A DNA stretch of 64,000 nucleotides from Planctomycetota bacterium (GTDB taxonomy: Bacteria > Planctomycetota > UBA1135 > GCA-002748355). Of the stretch, positions 18,134 through 26,117 are shown piece by piece. Every line of letters begins with the position of its first letter. Position 1 is the stretch's first letter. A program made the position numbers and the translations under genes. The stretch lies in NCBI GenBank assembly GCA_020638795.1, contig JACKHW010000011.1, forward strand, positions 1 to 64,000, in the 5' to 3' direction. The notes under the pieces are model-generated. The model searched no databases. It worked only from the letters and a program-made list of their open reading frames with translations, and was not told where the DNA came from.

Positions 18134-19942
18134 CTACTCCGTCGCTTCCACCTGCTTCGCCGTGCTCGCGATCGCGAGCTCGTCGAGCTGCTCCTGCGTG
18201 ACCGGCGAAGGCGCCTTGGTCATCAAGCACGCGGCGGCTGTCGTCTTGGGGAACGCGATCACGTCGCGGATCGACGTCTGCCCCAGCGCGAGCGCGACGA
18301 CGCGGTCGATGCCCATCGCGAAGCCGCCGTGCGGAGGTGCTCCGTAGCGGAAGGCCGAGAGCAAGAAGCCGAACTTCTCCTGCGCCTCTCCCTTCGAAAG
18401 GCCGAGGAAGTCGAAGATCCGCTCCTGCACGTCGCGGCGATGGATACGGATCGAGCCCGACCCGAGCTCCCAGCCGTTGAGGACGAGGTCGTAGGCGCGA
18501 CTCTCGACGTTCGCGGGGTCAGCGTTCAGGTCGGCATCCCAATCGCGCGGCGCCGTGAACGGATGATGCAGCGCCTGCCAGCGCTGCTTCTCCTCGCTCC
18601 ACTCGAACATCGGGAAGTGCAAGACCCAGACGAACGCGAACGTGTTCGGGTCGCGCAGGCCGAGCTGGTTGCCGACGTGATTGCGTAGTTCGCCGAGGAC
18701 GCGCGAGGTCACGGCCTCGGTGTCCGCGGCAAAGAGCACGAGATCGCCGCTCTCCACCGAGATCTTGGCGAGCAAGCGTTGCAACGCTTCGCCCTCGAAC
18801 CACTTGGCCGCCGGCCCGCTCGCGGAACCGTCGTCCGCGACCTTCATCCACGCGAGGCCCTTCGCGCCGTAGTCCTGCGCCAGCGTGCCGAGCGCGTCGA
18901 TCTGTTTGCGCGACCAGGCCGCCCCACCGGGCACGCGCAGCGCACGCACACGCCCACCGCGCTCGAGCGCACCAGTGAAGACCTGGAAGCCGCAGTCTTT
19001 CACCTCGCTCGCAACGTCGACGAGTTCGAGGCCGAAGCGCACGTCGGGCTTGTCGAGCCCGTACTTCTCCATCGCTTCGCGATAGTCCATGCGCGGGAAC
19101 GGCCGCTGGAGCTCGATGCCCATCACGTCGCGGAACGCTGCTTGGACGGCGGTCTCGAGCACTTCGAGGACGTCGTCCTCGTCGACGAAGCTCATCTCGA
19201 CGTCGAGCTGTGTGAATTCGGGCTGGCGATCGGCACGCAGGTCCTCGTCGCGGAAGCAGCGTGCGATCTGGTAGTAGCGATCGAGCCCGGCGACCATGCA
19301 GAGCTGCTTGAAGATCTGCGGGCTCTGCGGCAGCGCGTAGAACTTGCCCTTGTGCACACGCGACGGCACGAGGTAGTCGCGCGCACCCTCCGGTGTCGCC
19401 TTCGTGAGAATCGGAGTCTCGACCTCGACGAAGTTCAGCGACTCGAGACAACGACGGATCGCGAGCACGAAGCGCGAACGGAAGACGAGCGCCTTCTGCA
19501 ACGGCGCACGACGCAAATCGAGGTAGCGATACTCGAGCCGCCTCTCGATCGCGGTCTCGCTGTCGTCGTGCAGATCGATCGGCGACGGCTCCGCAGGCGA
19601 GAGCTTTTCGATCTCCGTCACGTGGATCTCGATGTCACCGGTCGCGCGCTCCTTGTTTTCTTGGCCAGCCATGCGCGGCTGCACGACGCCGGCGACCGAG
19701 ATCACGTCTTCGGCGCCGAGCCCGGTGCAAATCTCGAACAACGCGCTCCCTTCACCCGTGCGCTCGGTGTCGATCGTGAGCTGCGTGATGCCGTAGCGAT
19801 CGCGCAGATCGACGAAGAAGATCCGCCCGTGGTCGCGGCGATTCGCGACCCACCCGCAGAGGCGAACGGTCTGCCCGACGTGCTCTTTGCGCAATGCGCC
19901 GCAGGTGTGCGTGCGCTTCCAGTCAGCAGGCTTCGAAGTCAT
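18134..19942 (-). CDS. aspS: Aspartyl-tRNA synthetase
   Basis: A class II synthetase that charges tRNA-Asp. It has an N-terminal OB-fold anticodon-binding domain (about 10-110), class II motif 1, motif 2 (FRDEDLRADRQPEFTQLD), the bacterial GAD insertion in the middle (VFTGALERGGRVRALRVPGG) and motif 3 near the end (GFAMGIDRVVALAL). At about 602 residues it has the length of the bacterial type. Whether it is discriminating or also charges tRNA-Asn cannot be settled by eye. The ATG at 19942 is preferred; the frame continues upstream to 20011. It is convergent with gspJ (18 bases) and divergent from a membrane protein gene. Confidence 0.96.
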   Translation of the reverse strand: MTSKPADWKRTHTCGALRKEHVGQTVRLCGWVANRRDHGRIFFVDLRDRYGITQLTIDTERTGEGSALFEICTGLGAEDVISVAGVVQPRMAGQENKERATGDIEIHVTEIEKLSPAEPSPIDLHDDSETAIERRLEYRYLDLRRAPLQKALVFRSRFVLAIRRCLESLNFVEVETPILTKATPEGARDYLVPSRVHKGKFYALPQSPQIFKQLCMVAGLDRYYQIARCFRDEDLRADRQPEFTQLDVEMSFVDEDDVLEVLETAVQAAFRDVMGIELQRPFPRMDYREAMEKYGLDKPDVRFGLELVDVASEVKDCGFQVFTGALERGGRVRALRVPGGAAWSRKQIDALGTLAQDYGAKGLAWMKVADDGSASGPAAKWFEGEALQRLLAKISVESGDLVLFAADTEAVTSRVLGELRNHVGNQLGLRDPNTFAFVWVLHFPMFEWSEEKQRWQALHHPFTAPRDWDADLNADPANVESRAYDLVLNGWELGSGSIRIHRRDVQERIFDFLGLSKGEAQEKFGFLLSAFRYGAPPHGGFAMGIDRVVALALGQTSIRDVIAFPKTTAAACLMTKAPSPVTQEQLDELAIASTAKQVEATE

Positions 19943-20054
19943 GAACGTGGTGGTCTCGATCAAGGTTTCCCGCCCAGGTCCTTGCTCGATCGCGACCTGG
20001 CAGCGCAGCACGGAATCCGCGGCACACCGAGTGCCGATCCGCAGAACGGGCGAC

Positions 20055-20060
20055 TACGAT
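20055..20060 (+). promoter_or_regulatory. -10-like element TACGAT, leaderless start
   Basis: ACTACGAT is followed by 6 bases and the ATG at 20067. TACGAT with the same 6-base spacing also precedes the lipoprotein gene at 61356. Confidence 0.45.
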
Positions 20061-20066
20061 ACCGCG

Positions 20067-22283
20067 ATGTCGGCTCGTCGCAGCATCCTCGTCTCGCTTC
20101 TCGTCGCGACCTGCTGCGCGACCGTGGGCTTCTTCGTCTGGTCCGATCTACTCGACCTCGGACTGCTGTCCGACGACTGGCTGTTGCCGCAACTGCTCCG
20201 TGACAGCCCGTCGCGGGGGGACGGTGCACCGCGTACGGACGTCGATTGGGAGTTCGTTCTGCGCGATTTTGCCGGGCCGTGGTTCGGCACCGAAGGCACG
20301 GCCCTCTACCGCCCGCTCGTCACCGTGTCGCTAGCGCTCGATGTCGCGCGCGGTGGACTCGACGATCCGCGGATTCTGCACGCGACCAACCTCACGCTCC
20401 ACGTCCTCAGCACGGCTCTGGTCTCGCTCCTCGCGTATGTTGCGGCACCACGCGTGCCATGGCTCTGCGGCCTCGTCGCGGGTTGTTTCTTCGCACTCCA
20501 CCCCGTGACGGCCGAACCAGCGGGATGGATCGTTGCCCGAAACTCGGGACTCGTCGTCTTCTTCATGCTGGCATCGACCACCCTGTTCGCGCTGCAGACG
20601 AGAACGGGGGGAAGGGTCCCGGGACGCCTGGCGCTCGTGTTCGCGATCCTCGCGCTACTCACCAAAGAAACCGCGGTGCTCCTGTCCGTCTGGTTCTTCG
20701 TGACCGAGGTCGTGCAACGCCTGCTCGGAAGCGCAGGGCCGTTCTCGTGGCGAGCCTTCGTCTTCCGCTATCTTCGCTGGGCCGCGCTGTTCGCGGGTTA
20801 CTTGGGTTTCCGCATCCTCTTGTTCGGAAGCATCACGGGTGGCGGACTGAGTTCGAAGCCTTCGCTCGATGCTTGGCTGGACGGCATCGGAGATCGACTC
20901 GGCTACGTGTTCGTTCCCCATGCACAACTCGGCTTGGACGCGGGCTACCTGGCATGGATCGCAGTGTTCTTGCTCGCCCTCGCACTGCTGCGACGCATCG
21001 CCAAGGACGCCAAACGTACGCCGACCGCGATGCTCGTCATCGCAGCCGGACTGCTCGCATGCCTCTATGTCGCCGCCGACGTCCGGATCGACGCGAGCAC
21101 GGGCACCGGCACGCGGATCCTCCTCGTGCTCTTGCCGCTTGCCTCGCTACTGTCGCTCGTCCTCGTAGGCCGAGCCGGCACAGCATCGCCCTGGCTCGTG
21201 CTCGGAATCGTTCCGATCGTGCTCCTCAGCGTCGTGACGACCCACACCATGCGCGCGCGACTCCTGCGCGCGGGTGCGACGATGCAGAAGTTCGTGCGCG
21301 AACTCCGAAGTGGGACCGACGGCCTATCGGCGATGATCGCCGCGCCATCGCAGGTCGGTGGCGTTCCGTTCATCAACGCCAACGCGATCTTTCCGATCGT
21401 CACGCCACCGATGAGCGAACATGCCGCCAGAATGATCGGGCTCAACTGCGTGCTCCAACGCCTGCCTGACCAGCCGGAGCTGTATCACGACGCAGGCCCG
21501 CTGCGAGCCGTGCTCCAAAGTGGCGCAAACCTGCTCGCGTGGATCGACGATCGACTCGTGACGTTCGCGCCTCCCGGCGGCGATGCGCTTCCGGCACTCC
21601 TGCCTCGCCCGCCGCAGGGTGACGAACCGCTGCGCTACGACTTCGAAAAGCGCGTGTCACCATTCGCGTTCGAGGCCGTCGTCGTCGACACGCCGTTCGC
21701 CGAAGGGACGCGTCTGTTCGTCGTCGGCGCCAGTGGTCGAGTCGGTACCGGGTTCTCGCCAGTAGCCATGGATGGCGCGATGCGCTTCGACATCGGTTCG
21801 TCGATCGACGTCGCGTCCTTGTCGTTCTCTGGAGGTGTCGTCGCCGTCGAAGTCGAAGGACTCACGCCAAAGGATGGACGAGCGCCGCTCGCGCATCTCG
21901 TGCCCGACCCGATCGGAATCGATCTGAGCAGCAGTGATTTCGTTCGCGCCGTCACCCTGGAGACGAACGTCCGCGACGACATCGAGATCGCGATCGAACC
22001 GAACGGAGCCGTGTTCCTAGGGGACACTGCTGCGCGCGGCCCAGACGTCGCCGGACTGAGAACGATCGTGCTCACGAGCGGTGTCGGCTACGCGTGCGAA
22101 GCGACGACCGGACCGTGGATCCTCGAGCGGCGTATCGTCGACGGGATTCGACGCTTCTATCGCTCGGACCTCGGACGCAGGATCTGGGTCTACTGGGAAC
22201 GCCCGCAGACGAACGACACCGCATATGCACGCTCGGCGCTCGTCGAACTCCGCTACGCGCTGAGGGGGACGTCTCCCCGATGA
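20067..22283 (+). CDS. Multi-pass membrane protein, GT-C/TMTC-like glycosyltransferase candidate
   Basis: A protein of 738 residues with about nine or ten hydrophobic segments in the first 430 residues and a large soluble C-terminal part. The pattern after the first helix (LLSDDWLL, then ALYRPLVTVSLALD, then HATNLTLHVLSTAL, then ALHPVTAEPAGWIVARNS and LALLTKETAVLL) is that of TMTC-like proteins of the GT-C superfamily, which use lipid-linked sugars on the outer face of the membrane. The two acidic residues of the first loop (SDD) fit the catalytic position in that superfamily. The C-terminal 300 residues have no recognised domain. The donor sugar and acceptor are unknown. A leaderless start at 20067 is suggested by the adjacent -10 element. 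Confidence 0.72.
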   Translation: MSARRSILVSLLVATCCATVGFFVWSDLLDLGLLSDDWLLPQLLRDSPSRGDGAPRTDVDWEFVLRDFAGPWFGTEGTALYRPLVTVSLALDVARGGLDDPRILHATNLTLHVLSTALVSLLAYVAAPRVPWLCGLVAGCFFALHPVTAEPAGWIVARNSGLVVFFMLASTTLFALQTRTGGRVPGRLALVFAILALLTKETAVLLSVWFFVTEVVQRLLGSAGPFSWRAFVFRYLRWAALFAGYLGFRILLFGSITGGGLSSKPSLDAWLDGIGDRLGYVFVPHAQLGLDAGYLAWIAVFLLALALLRRIAKDAKRTPTAMLVIAAGLLACLYVAADVRIDASTGTGTRILLVLLPLASLLSLVLVGRAGTASPWLVLGIVPIVLLSVVTTHTMRARLLRAGATMQKFVRELRSGTDGLSAMIAAPSQVGGVPFINANAIFPIVTPPMSEHAARMIGLNCVLQRLPDQPELYHDAGPLRAVLQSGANLLAWIDDRLVTFAPPGGDALPALLPRPPQGDEPLRYDFEKRVSPFAFEAVVVDTPFAEGTRLFVVGASGRVGTGFSPVAMDGAMRFDIGSSIDVASLSFSGGVVAVEVEGLTPKDGRAPLAHLVPDPIGIDLSSSDFVRAVTLETNVRDDIEIAIEPNGAVFLGDTAARGPDVAGLRTIVLTSGVGYACEATTGPWILERRIVDGIRRFYRSDLGRRIWVYWERPQTNDTAYARSALVELRYALRGTSPR

Positions 22284-23731
22284 TGCGCACGATCCTCGGA
22301 GCAGTCGTGGTCTTCGTGGTCGCGTGCGCGTTCTTCTTGGCGCTCGGTCCGCAGGAGTTCTACAAGGCCGACGGTCCACGACTCGTCCTGCACGTGATGC
22401 GTGAGAATCCGGCATGGCCGCAGCATCCGTTCTATCTGCCGATCCTGATCGCGTTCCGGCAATTCTTCGAAACCCTCGGGCTGTCGATCGCACCCTTCGA
22501 CGTCTGTCGCTTCGCATCCGCGATCGGAGCGGCCATCGGAGTCGCCGGTGCGTTCGTCGGCATGCGCTTCTTCTTCTCGAAGCAGCTTGGCGGCACGATG
22601 TCCGCGACGATCCTCGCGACCCTACTCGTCGCGACGTCGCCGGTCGTCCTCCTCTTCGGAAGCGTCGTCGAGATCCACGGAGTCTTCTTCGCGCCTACAG
22701 GGATCGCGTTCGCGTTGCTGTGCTTCGCGAGTTGCGCGCGCTCGCGTGCCGTATCGCAGTCGGCCGCAGCCATCGCAGGCGGCATCACTGCCGTCGCGAC
22801 CGGAATTCATGCATCGGGGTTGCTCCTGCCCGCCGCGTTCGTCCCGCTCATGATCGCCAAGGAGTGGGACGACGATCATGCACACAGCGCGCCACGCGGG
22901 TGGAAGCATGCAGTCGCCGCGACCTTGCCCACCATCCTCGTCTTCGGACTCGTCCACACCGCGCTCGTCTTCGTCCTCACGGATCCACTCTCGGCGCGCA
23001 CGTTCGTCGACGAAGGGTTCGGACGCCCCCAAGGAATCGAGTATCTCCCGCGCGTCGTGTTGGACGAGTTCGTGTTGGCCCTCCTGCCGCTGTCCGTTCT
23101 CGCGTGCTTCGCGTCGCTTCGCGAGCGCACACGCTTGCTCGGCGTCGCGGCACTCGTGAGCGCGGTTCCTTATTGCGCCGCGGCGCTGCACCTGCTCGTG
23201 AACGAACCGGAGTTCGGCGCCTACTTGATCCCGCTCGTGCTGCCGTACGCCGGCATCGCCGTCCTTGCGTGGCCACGCTACATCCTCGTCGCCGCGGTCG
23301 TCGTGGGCGCGTCGCTCGGACTTCGCACGATTCGCATCTTCGACCCGAAGCCGGCGGACGCGCAGTATCGACGCGACCTCGGAGAGCGATTCGAATCCGG
23401 CGGCGGAGCGGTGTTCTTGGGCACTCCCTCCGAACTCACGGCATTCCTGCTCGCAGCACCTCAGTTCGAGCCGATGCCTCTCGACGAGTTTCTCGTGCAA
23501 CCACCGGAAACCGTTCGGGCAGCGCTCCCATACTTCGACCGCAAGCTCGACGAGCGGTTGTCCAAAGGCGAACTCGTGCTCCTCACCGAAGGTGCTCGGC
23601 AGCTTCTCACGCAACCAACGGACACGGTTCTACGCTCGGGTAACGTTCTCGGCGAGCATCTCGAAGCGCGCTACGTCTTCGACGACGTCTCGCACGGCGC
23701 GTTCCACGCGACAGCGCTACGTCGTCGCTGA
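22280..23731 (+). CDS. Multi-pass membrane protein, GT-C-like
   Basis: A protein of 483 residues with about ten transmembrane helices in the first 390 residues and a short soluble end. Overall shape resembles GT-C or DUF2723-type glycosyltransferases: the first external loop has FYKADGPRLVLHV followed by NPAWPQHPFYLPIL. There is no firm signature, so enzymatic activity is inferred. Its ATG overlaps the stop of the preceding gene (ATGA), showing translational coupling, and the two proteins probably act together. It is convergent with the dynamin-like gene 26 bases downstream. Confidence 0.68.
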   Translation: MMRTILGAVVVFVVACAFFLALGPQEFYKADGPRLVLHVMRENPAWPQHPFYLPILIAFRQFFETLGLSIAPFDVCRFASAIGAAIGVAGAFVGMRFFFSKQLGGTMSATILATLLVATSPVVLLFGSVVEIHGVFFAPTGIAFALLCFASCARSRAVSQSAAAIAGGITAVATGIHASGLLLPAAFVPLMIAKEWDDDHAHSAPRGWKHAVAATLPTILVFGLVHTALVFVLTDPLSARTFVDEGFGRPQGIEYLPRVVLDEFVLALLPLSVLACFASLRERTRLLGVAALVSAVPYCAAALHLLVNEPEFGAYLIPLVLPYAGIAVLAWPRYILVAAVVVGASLGLRTIRIFDPKPADAQYRRDLGERFESGGGAVFLGTPSELTAFLLAAPQFEPMPLDEFLVQPPETVRAALPYFDRKLDERLSKGELVLLTEGARQLLTQPTDTVLRSGNVLGEHLEARYVFDDVSHGAFHATALRRR

Positions 23732-23757
23732 CGGCGTGTAGCGAGCAGCCAAGACGG

Positions 23758-25920
23758 TCAGCTGCGCGCTTCGTTGTCCCCCGCAGCTTTGTCCGGGCTC
23801 TTCGCTTCGACGGGCTCTTTGGTGTCGGAGGGACCTTGGACGGTCTCCGCACTGGGCGACTTCATACGCGGCATCGGCTCGAGGATCGGACCGAGCAAGT
23901 CTTGCGGCGTTCGCCGGCCGTACTCTTGCGACAAGTGCTCGATGACCGTTCGGGCGTTCGCGGCTTGTGCCTGGAGCACACGGAGCGGATCGAAGACCGA
24001 ACGCCTCGCGCGCAGGTTGGTGTCGACGCGGCGATGGGCCACATCGAGTTCTTCGTGCTGGACAGCGAGACCGCGGGCGATGCCCTCGAGATTCTTGCGC
24101 GCGTACGCCGCGAGGATCTCCATGCGTTGGCGCTGGAACGTCTCGGTCAGGAACTTCTTGCGGTAGTCGGCGAGCGCGGTGCGCATCGCGGCGTGCGCCT
24201 TCGTTCCGAGGCGCTTGCGCTTGAGATCCGGGGTCAGCTTCTGGTTCGCTGACCGGTCGTTGCCGAAGACTTTGGTCTGGAGCTTCGCGGCGCTTCGGAA
24301 CAAGAGCCAATCGAGCAAGCCACGTCGAATCGGCACGCGTTCGCCCGTGACGACGTCCTCGGGATCGAGCACGACGCGGCTCCGATCGAGCGAGTCGATG
24401 GCGCGTTTGCCGATCGCGTCGAGATCGAGACCGACGAGCTTGCGACGCTCCTCGGTTTCCGAGGCATCATCGAGCCCGGCGTCCCCGGCACGAATGCGAT
24501 CGCGCAACGACTCTTCGAGCGTCATCGCGAGTTCTTCCTGATACGCGCGGAACACCGGAGCAAAGCGCTTCTCGTTGAGGTCGCGAAGACTCGATGCGTC
24601 CTGGAACCACGCTTCGAGCGCACCGTCGGTCGCTGCGGCAGCCTTGCTCTCGACGGCACGAACGCGCTGCTTGAACTCGTCGGACAGCTCTTGGGCGACT
24701 GCTTGGTACTTGGCACGCCAATCGTACGCGCGGAGTTCCTCGTTGGCGGTGAGCTTGGACTTGACGGCAGTCGCCTCCAACTCGAGCGCGTTCACGCTGC
24801 GCTCGAGTTCGCGGACGGCGTCGCGCGACAGCAATGCCCGGCACTCGTCGAGCAACGTGTTGGCGTGCCGCAAGCTGTCGCCCAAGAACGAGACCATGTA
24901 GTCAGGGCTGTTGAGATAGTCGGTCAACGAAGAGAAGAACGCATCGAACCCGGGCTCCGTCGCATCGGGCGGCAAGCGATGACCCTGCTGCATGCGCAAC
25001 CGCTGACTCGCGGCATCGAGCAGACCGACCGGGAAGATCTGCAAGCGCCCGTCTTCCGCCGCCTTGCGCAGCGGACTGCTCATCGCGAGGGTCTCGAACG
25101 CCTCGAGAATCGATTGCGGGTTCTCCGACTCGAGACTCGGCGCGAGCGTGCCGTCCGGCAGGAGGTCGCGCTTGTTGAGGTCGAGGTTGACGATGAGGAA
25201 GACCTTGCTGAAGAGTTCGAGGAGTTGGTGGAACTCGTCGAATGCCTGCTCGAGGAAGAGGTTGTCACTCTTCACGACGAAGACCGCACAGGCAGCCGCA
25301 TTGCGGAACTCGCGCGTCATCCGGTCGTACCCGAACTTCATGCGGCTGTAGAGACCCGGCGTGTCGACGAGCACTGCGCCCGACTCCTCGAGATCTCCGG
25401 CAGGCACCTTGACGTCGATGCGCCGAATCGCGGTCGGCATGTGGACCTGGGGATCGAAGGTCTCGCCACTCGATTCGACCTCGCGAATGCGGTCCGCGAG
25501 CATCGCGTGCGCATGCCCGATCGCAGCATGCAGTTTCGCGTCGTCACGGAACTCGTGCTTCTCGCCGTCGTACTGCGTCAGTACGTAGTGCATCTCGGGC
25601 GCGTGCGAGACGTAAACCATGCACGGGTACGCAGGCAAACTCGTGACTTCGCTGACATAGGTCGCGCAGATCGCGTTCATCAGCGTCGACTTCCCGCTCT
25701 TCAGCGGGCCGAAGATCAACACGTACGCCTGCTGCTCACCCACCTTCTGCGAGAGCATCTCGACCTGGCCCACGAGATCGAGGATCTCGGGTCGGATCGA
25801 TGCCGCCGGAACCGAATCCGGTGCTCCCTGGATGGCCTTGGCCGCCTCGCGCAGCGGTTCGAGGATCGGGCGGATGCCCTTGGCGAAGTCTTCGCAGTAC
25901 TTGCTGAGCAGTGTATTCAT
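23758..25920 (-). CDS. Bacterial dynamin-like GTPase
   Basis: A protein of 720 residues. The GTPase domain (about 45-330) has G1 GPLKSGKST (71-79), G3 DTPG (186-189) and G4 NKRD (249-252). A long helical region follows (about 350-660; ELERSVNALELEATAVKSKL and similar), then a Pro/Glu-rich C-terminal tail. This is the layout of bacterial dynamin-like proteins, which bind and remodel membranes or repair them under stress. A membrane-inserting paddle is not obvious, although a moderately hydrophobic stretch (RRGLLDWLLFRSAAK) lies near residue 545. It stands alone, while many relatives come in pairs. The start at 25920 is preceded by an AGG-type ribosome site and a TAAGCT -10 element. Confidence 0.85.
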   Translation of the reverse strand: MNTLLSKYCEDFAKGIRPILEPLREAAKAIQGAPDSVPAASIRPEILDLVGQVEMLSQKVGEQQAYVLIFGPLKSGKSTLMNAICATYVSEVTSLPAYPCMVYVSHAPEMHYVLTQYDGEKHEFRDDAKLHAAIGHAHAMLADRIREVESSGETFDPQVHMPTAIRRIDVKVPAGDLEESGAVLVDTPGLYSRMKFGYDRMTREFRNAAACAVFVVKSDNLFLEQAFDEFHQLLELFSKVFLIVNLDLNKRDLLPDGTLAPSLESENPQSILEAFETLAMSSPLRKAAEDGRLQIFPVGLLDAASQRLRMQQGHRLPPDATEPGFDAFFSSLTDYLNSPDYMVSFLGDSLRHANTLLDECRALLSRDAVRELERSVNALELEATAVKSKLTANEELRAYDWRAKYQAVAQELSDEFKQRVRAVESKAAAATDGALEAWFQDASSLRDLNEKRFAPVFRAYQEELAMTLEESLRDRIRAGDAGLDDASETEERRKLVGLDLDAIGKRAIDSLDRSRVVLDPEDVVTGERVPIRRGLLDWLLFRSAAKLQTKVFGNDRSANQKLTPDLKRKRLGTKAHAAMRTALADYRKKFLTETFQRQRMEILAAYARKNLEGIARGLAVQHEELDVAHRRVDTNLRARRSVFDPLRVLQAQAANARTVIEHLSQEYGRRTPQDLLGPILEPMPRMKSPSAETVQGPSDTKEPVEAKSPDKAAGDNEARS

Positions 25921-25944
25921 CAGGGACCTTTGGACGGGCGGCCG

Positions 25945-25950
25945 AGCTTA
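25945..25950 (-). promoter_or_regulatory. -10-like element TAAGCT for the dynamin-like gene
   Basis: The minus strand reads GCTAAGCT, 24 bases before the ATG at 25920. A short leader with AAAGG lies between. Confidence 0.35.
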
Positions 25951-26047
25951 GCAGCGCGCCACATCGATTCCTCAGGAACATGAAGAGCGGTAGGGCCGGT
26001 CCTCGCGCCGATCGTCGATACGAGCGATCCGAATCTCCGAGAGCCGC

Positions 26048-26053
26048 TATCAT
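26048..26053 (+). promoter_or_regulatory. -10-like element TATCAT for the DUF6259-like gene
   Basis: GCTATCAT lies 64 bases before the ATG at 26118. The leader carries GGAGGA (26105-26110) as ribosome site. No clear -35 is visible. Confidence 0.4.
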
Positions 26054-26117
26054 CAGCCCCGTGGGCCCATGGCATCGGGCCTTCCCTGCAGTCATTCCTG
26101 CATCGGAGGAGTACTTC

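Noticed and set aside
18779..20203. 474-codon plus-strand open frame
   Set aside because: Antisense shadow of aspS; the synthetase motifs are unambiguous on the other strand.
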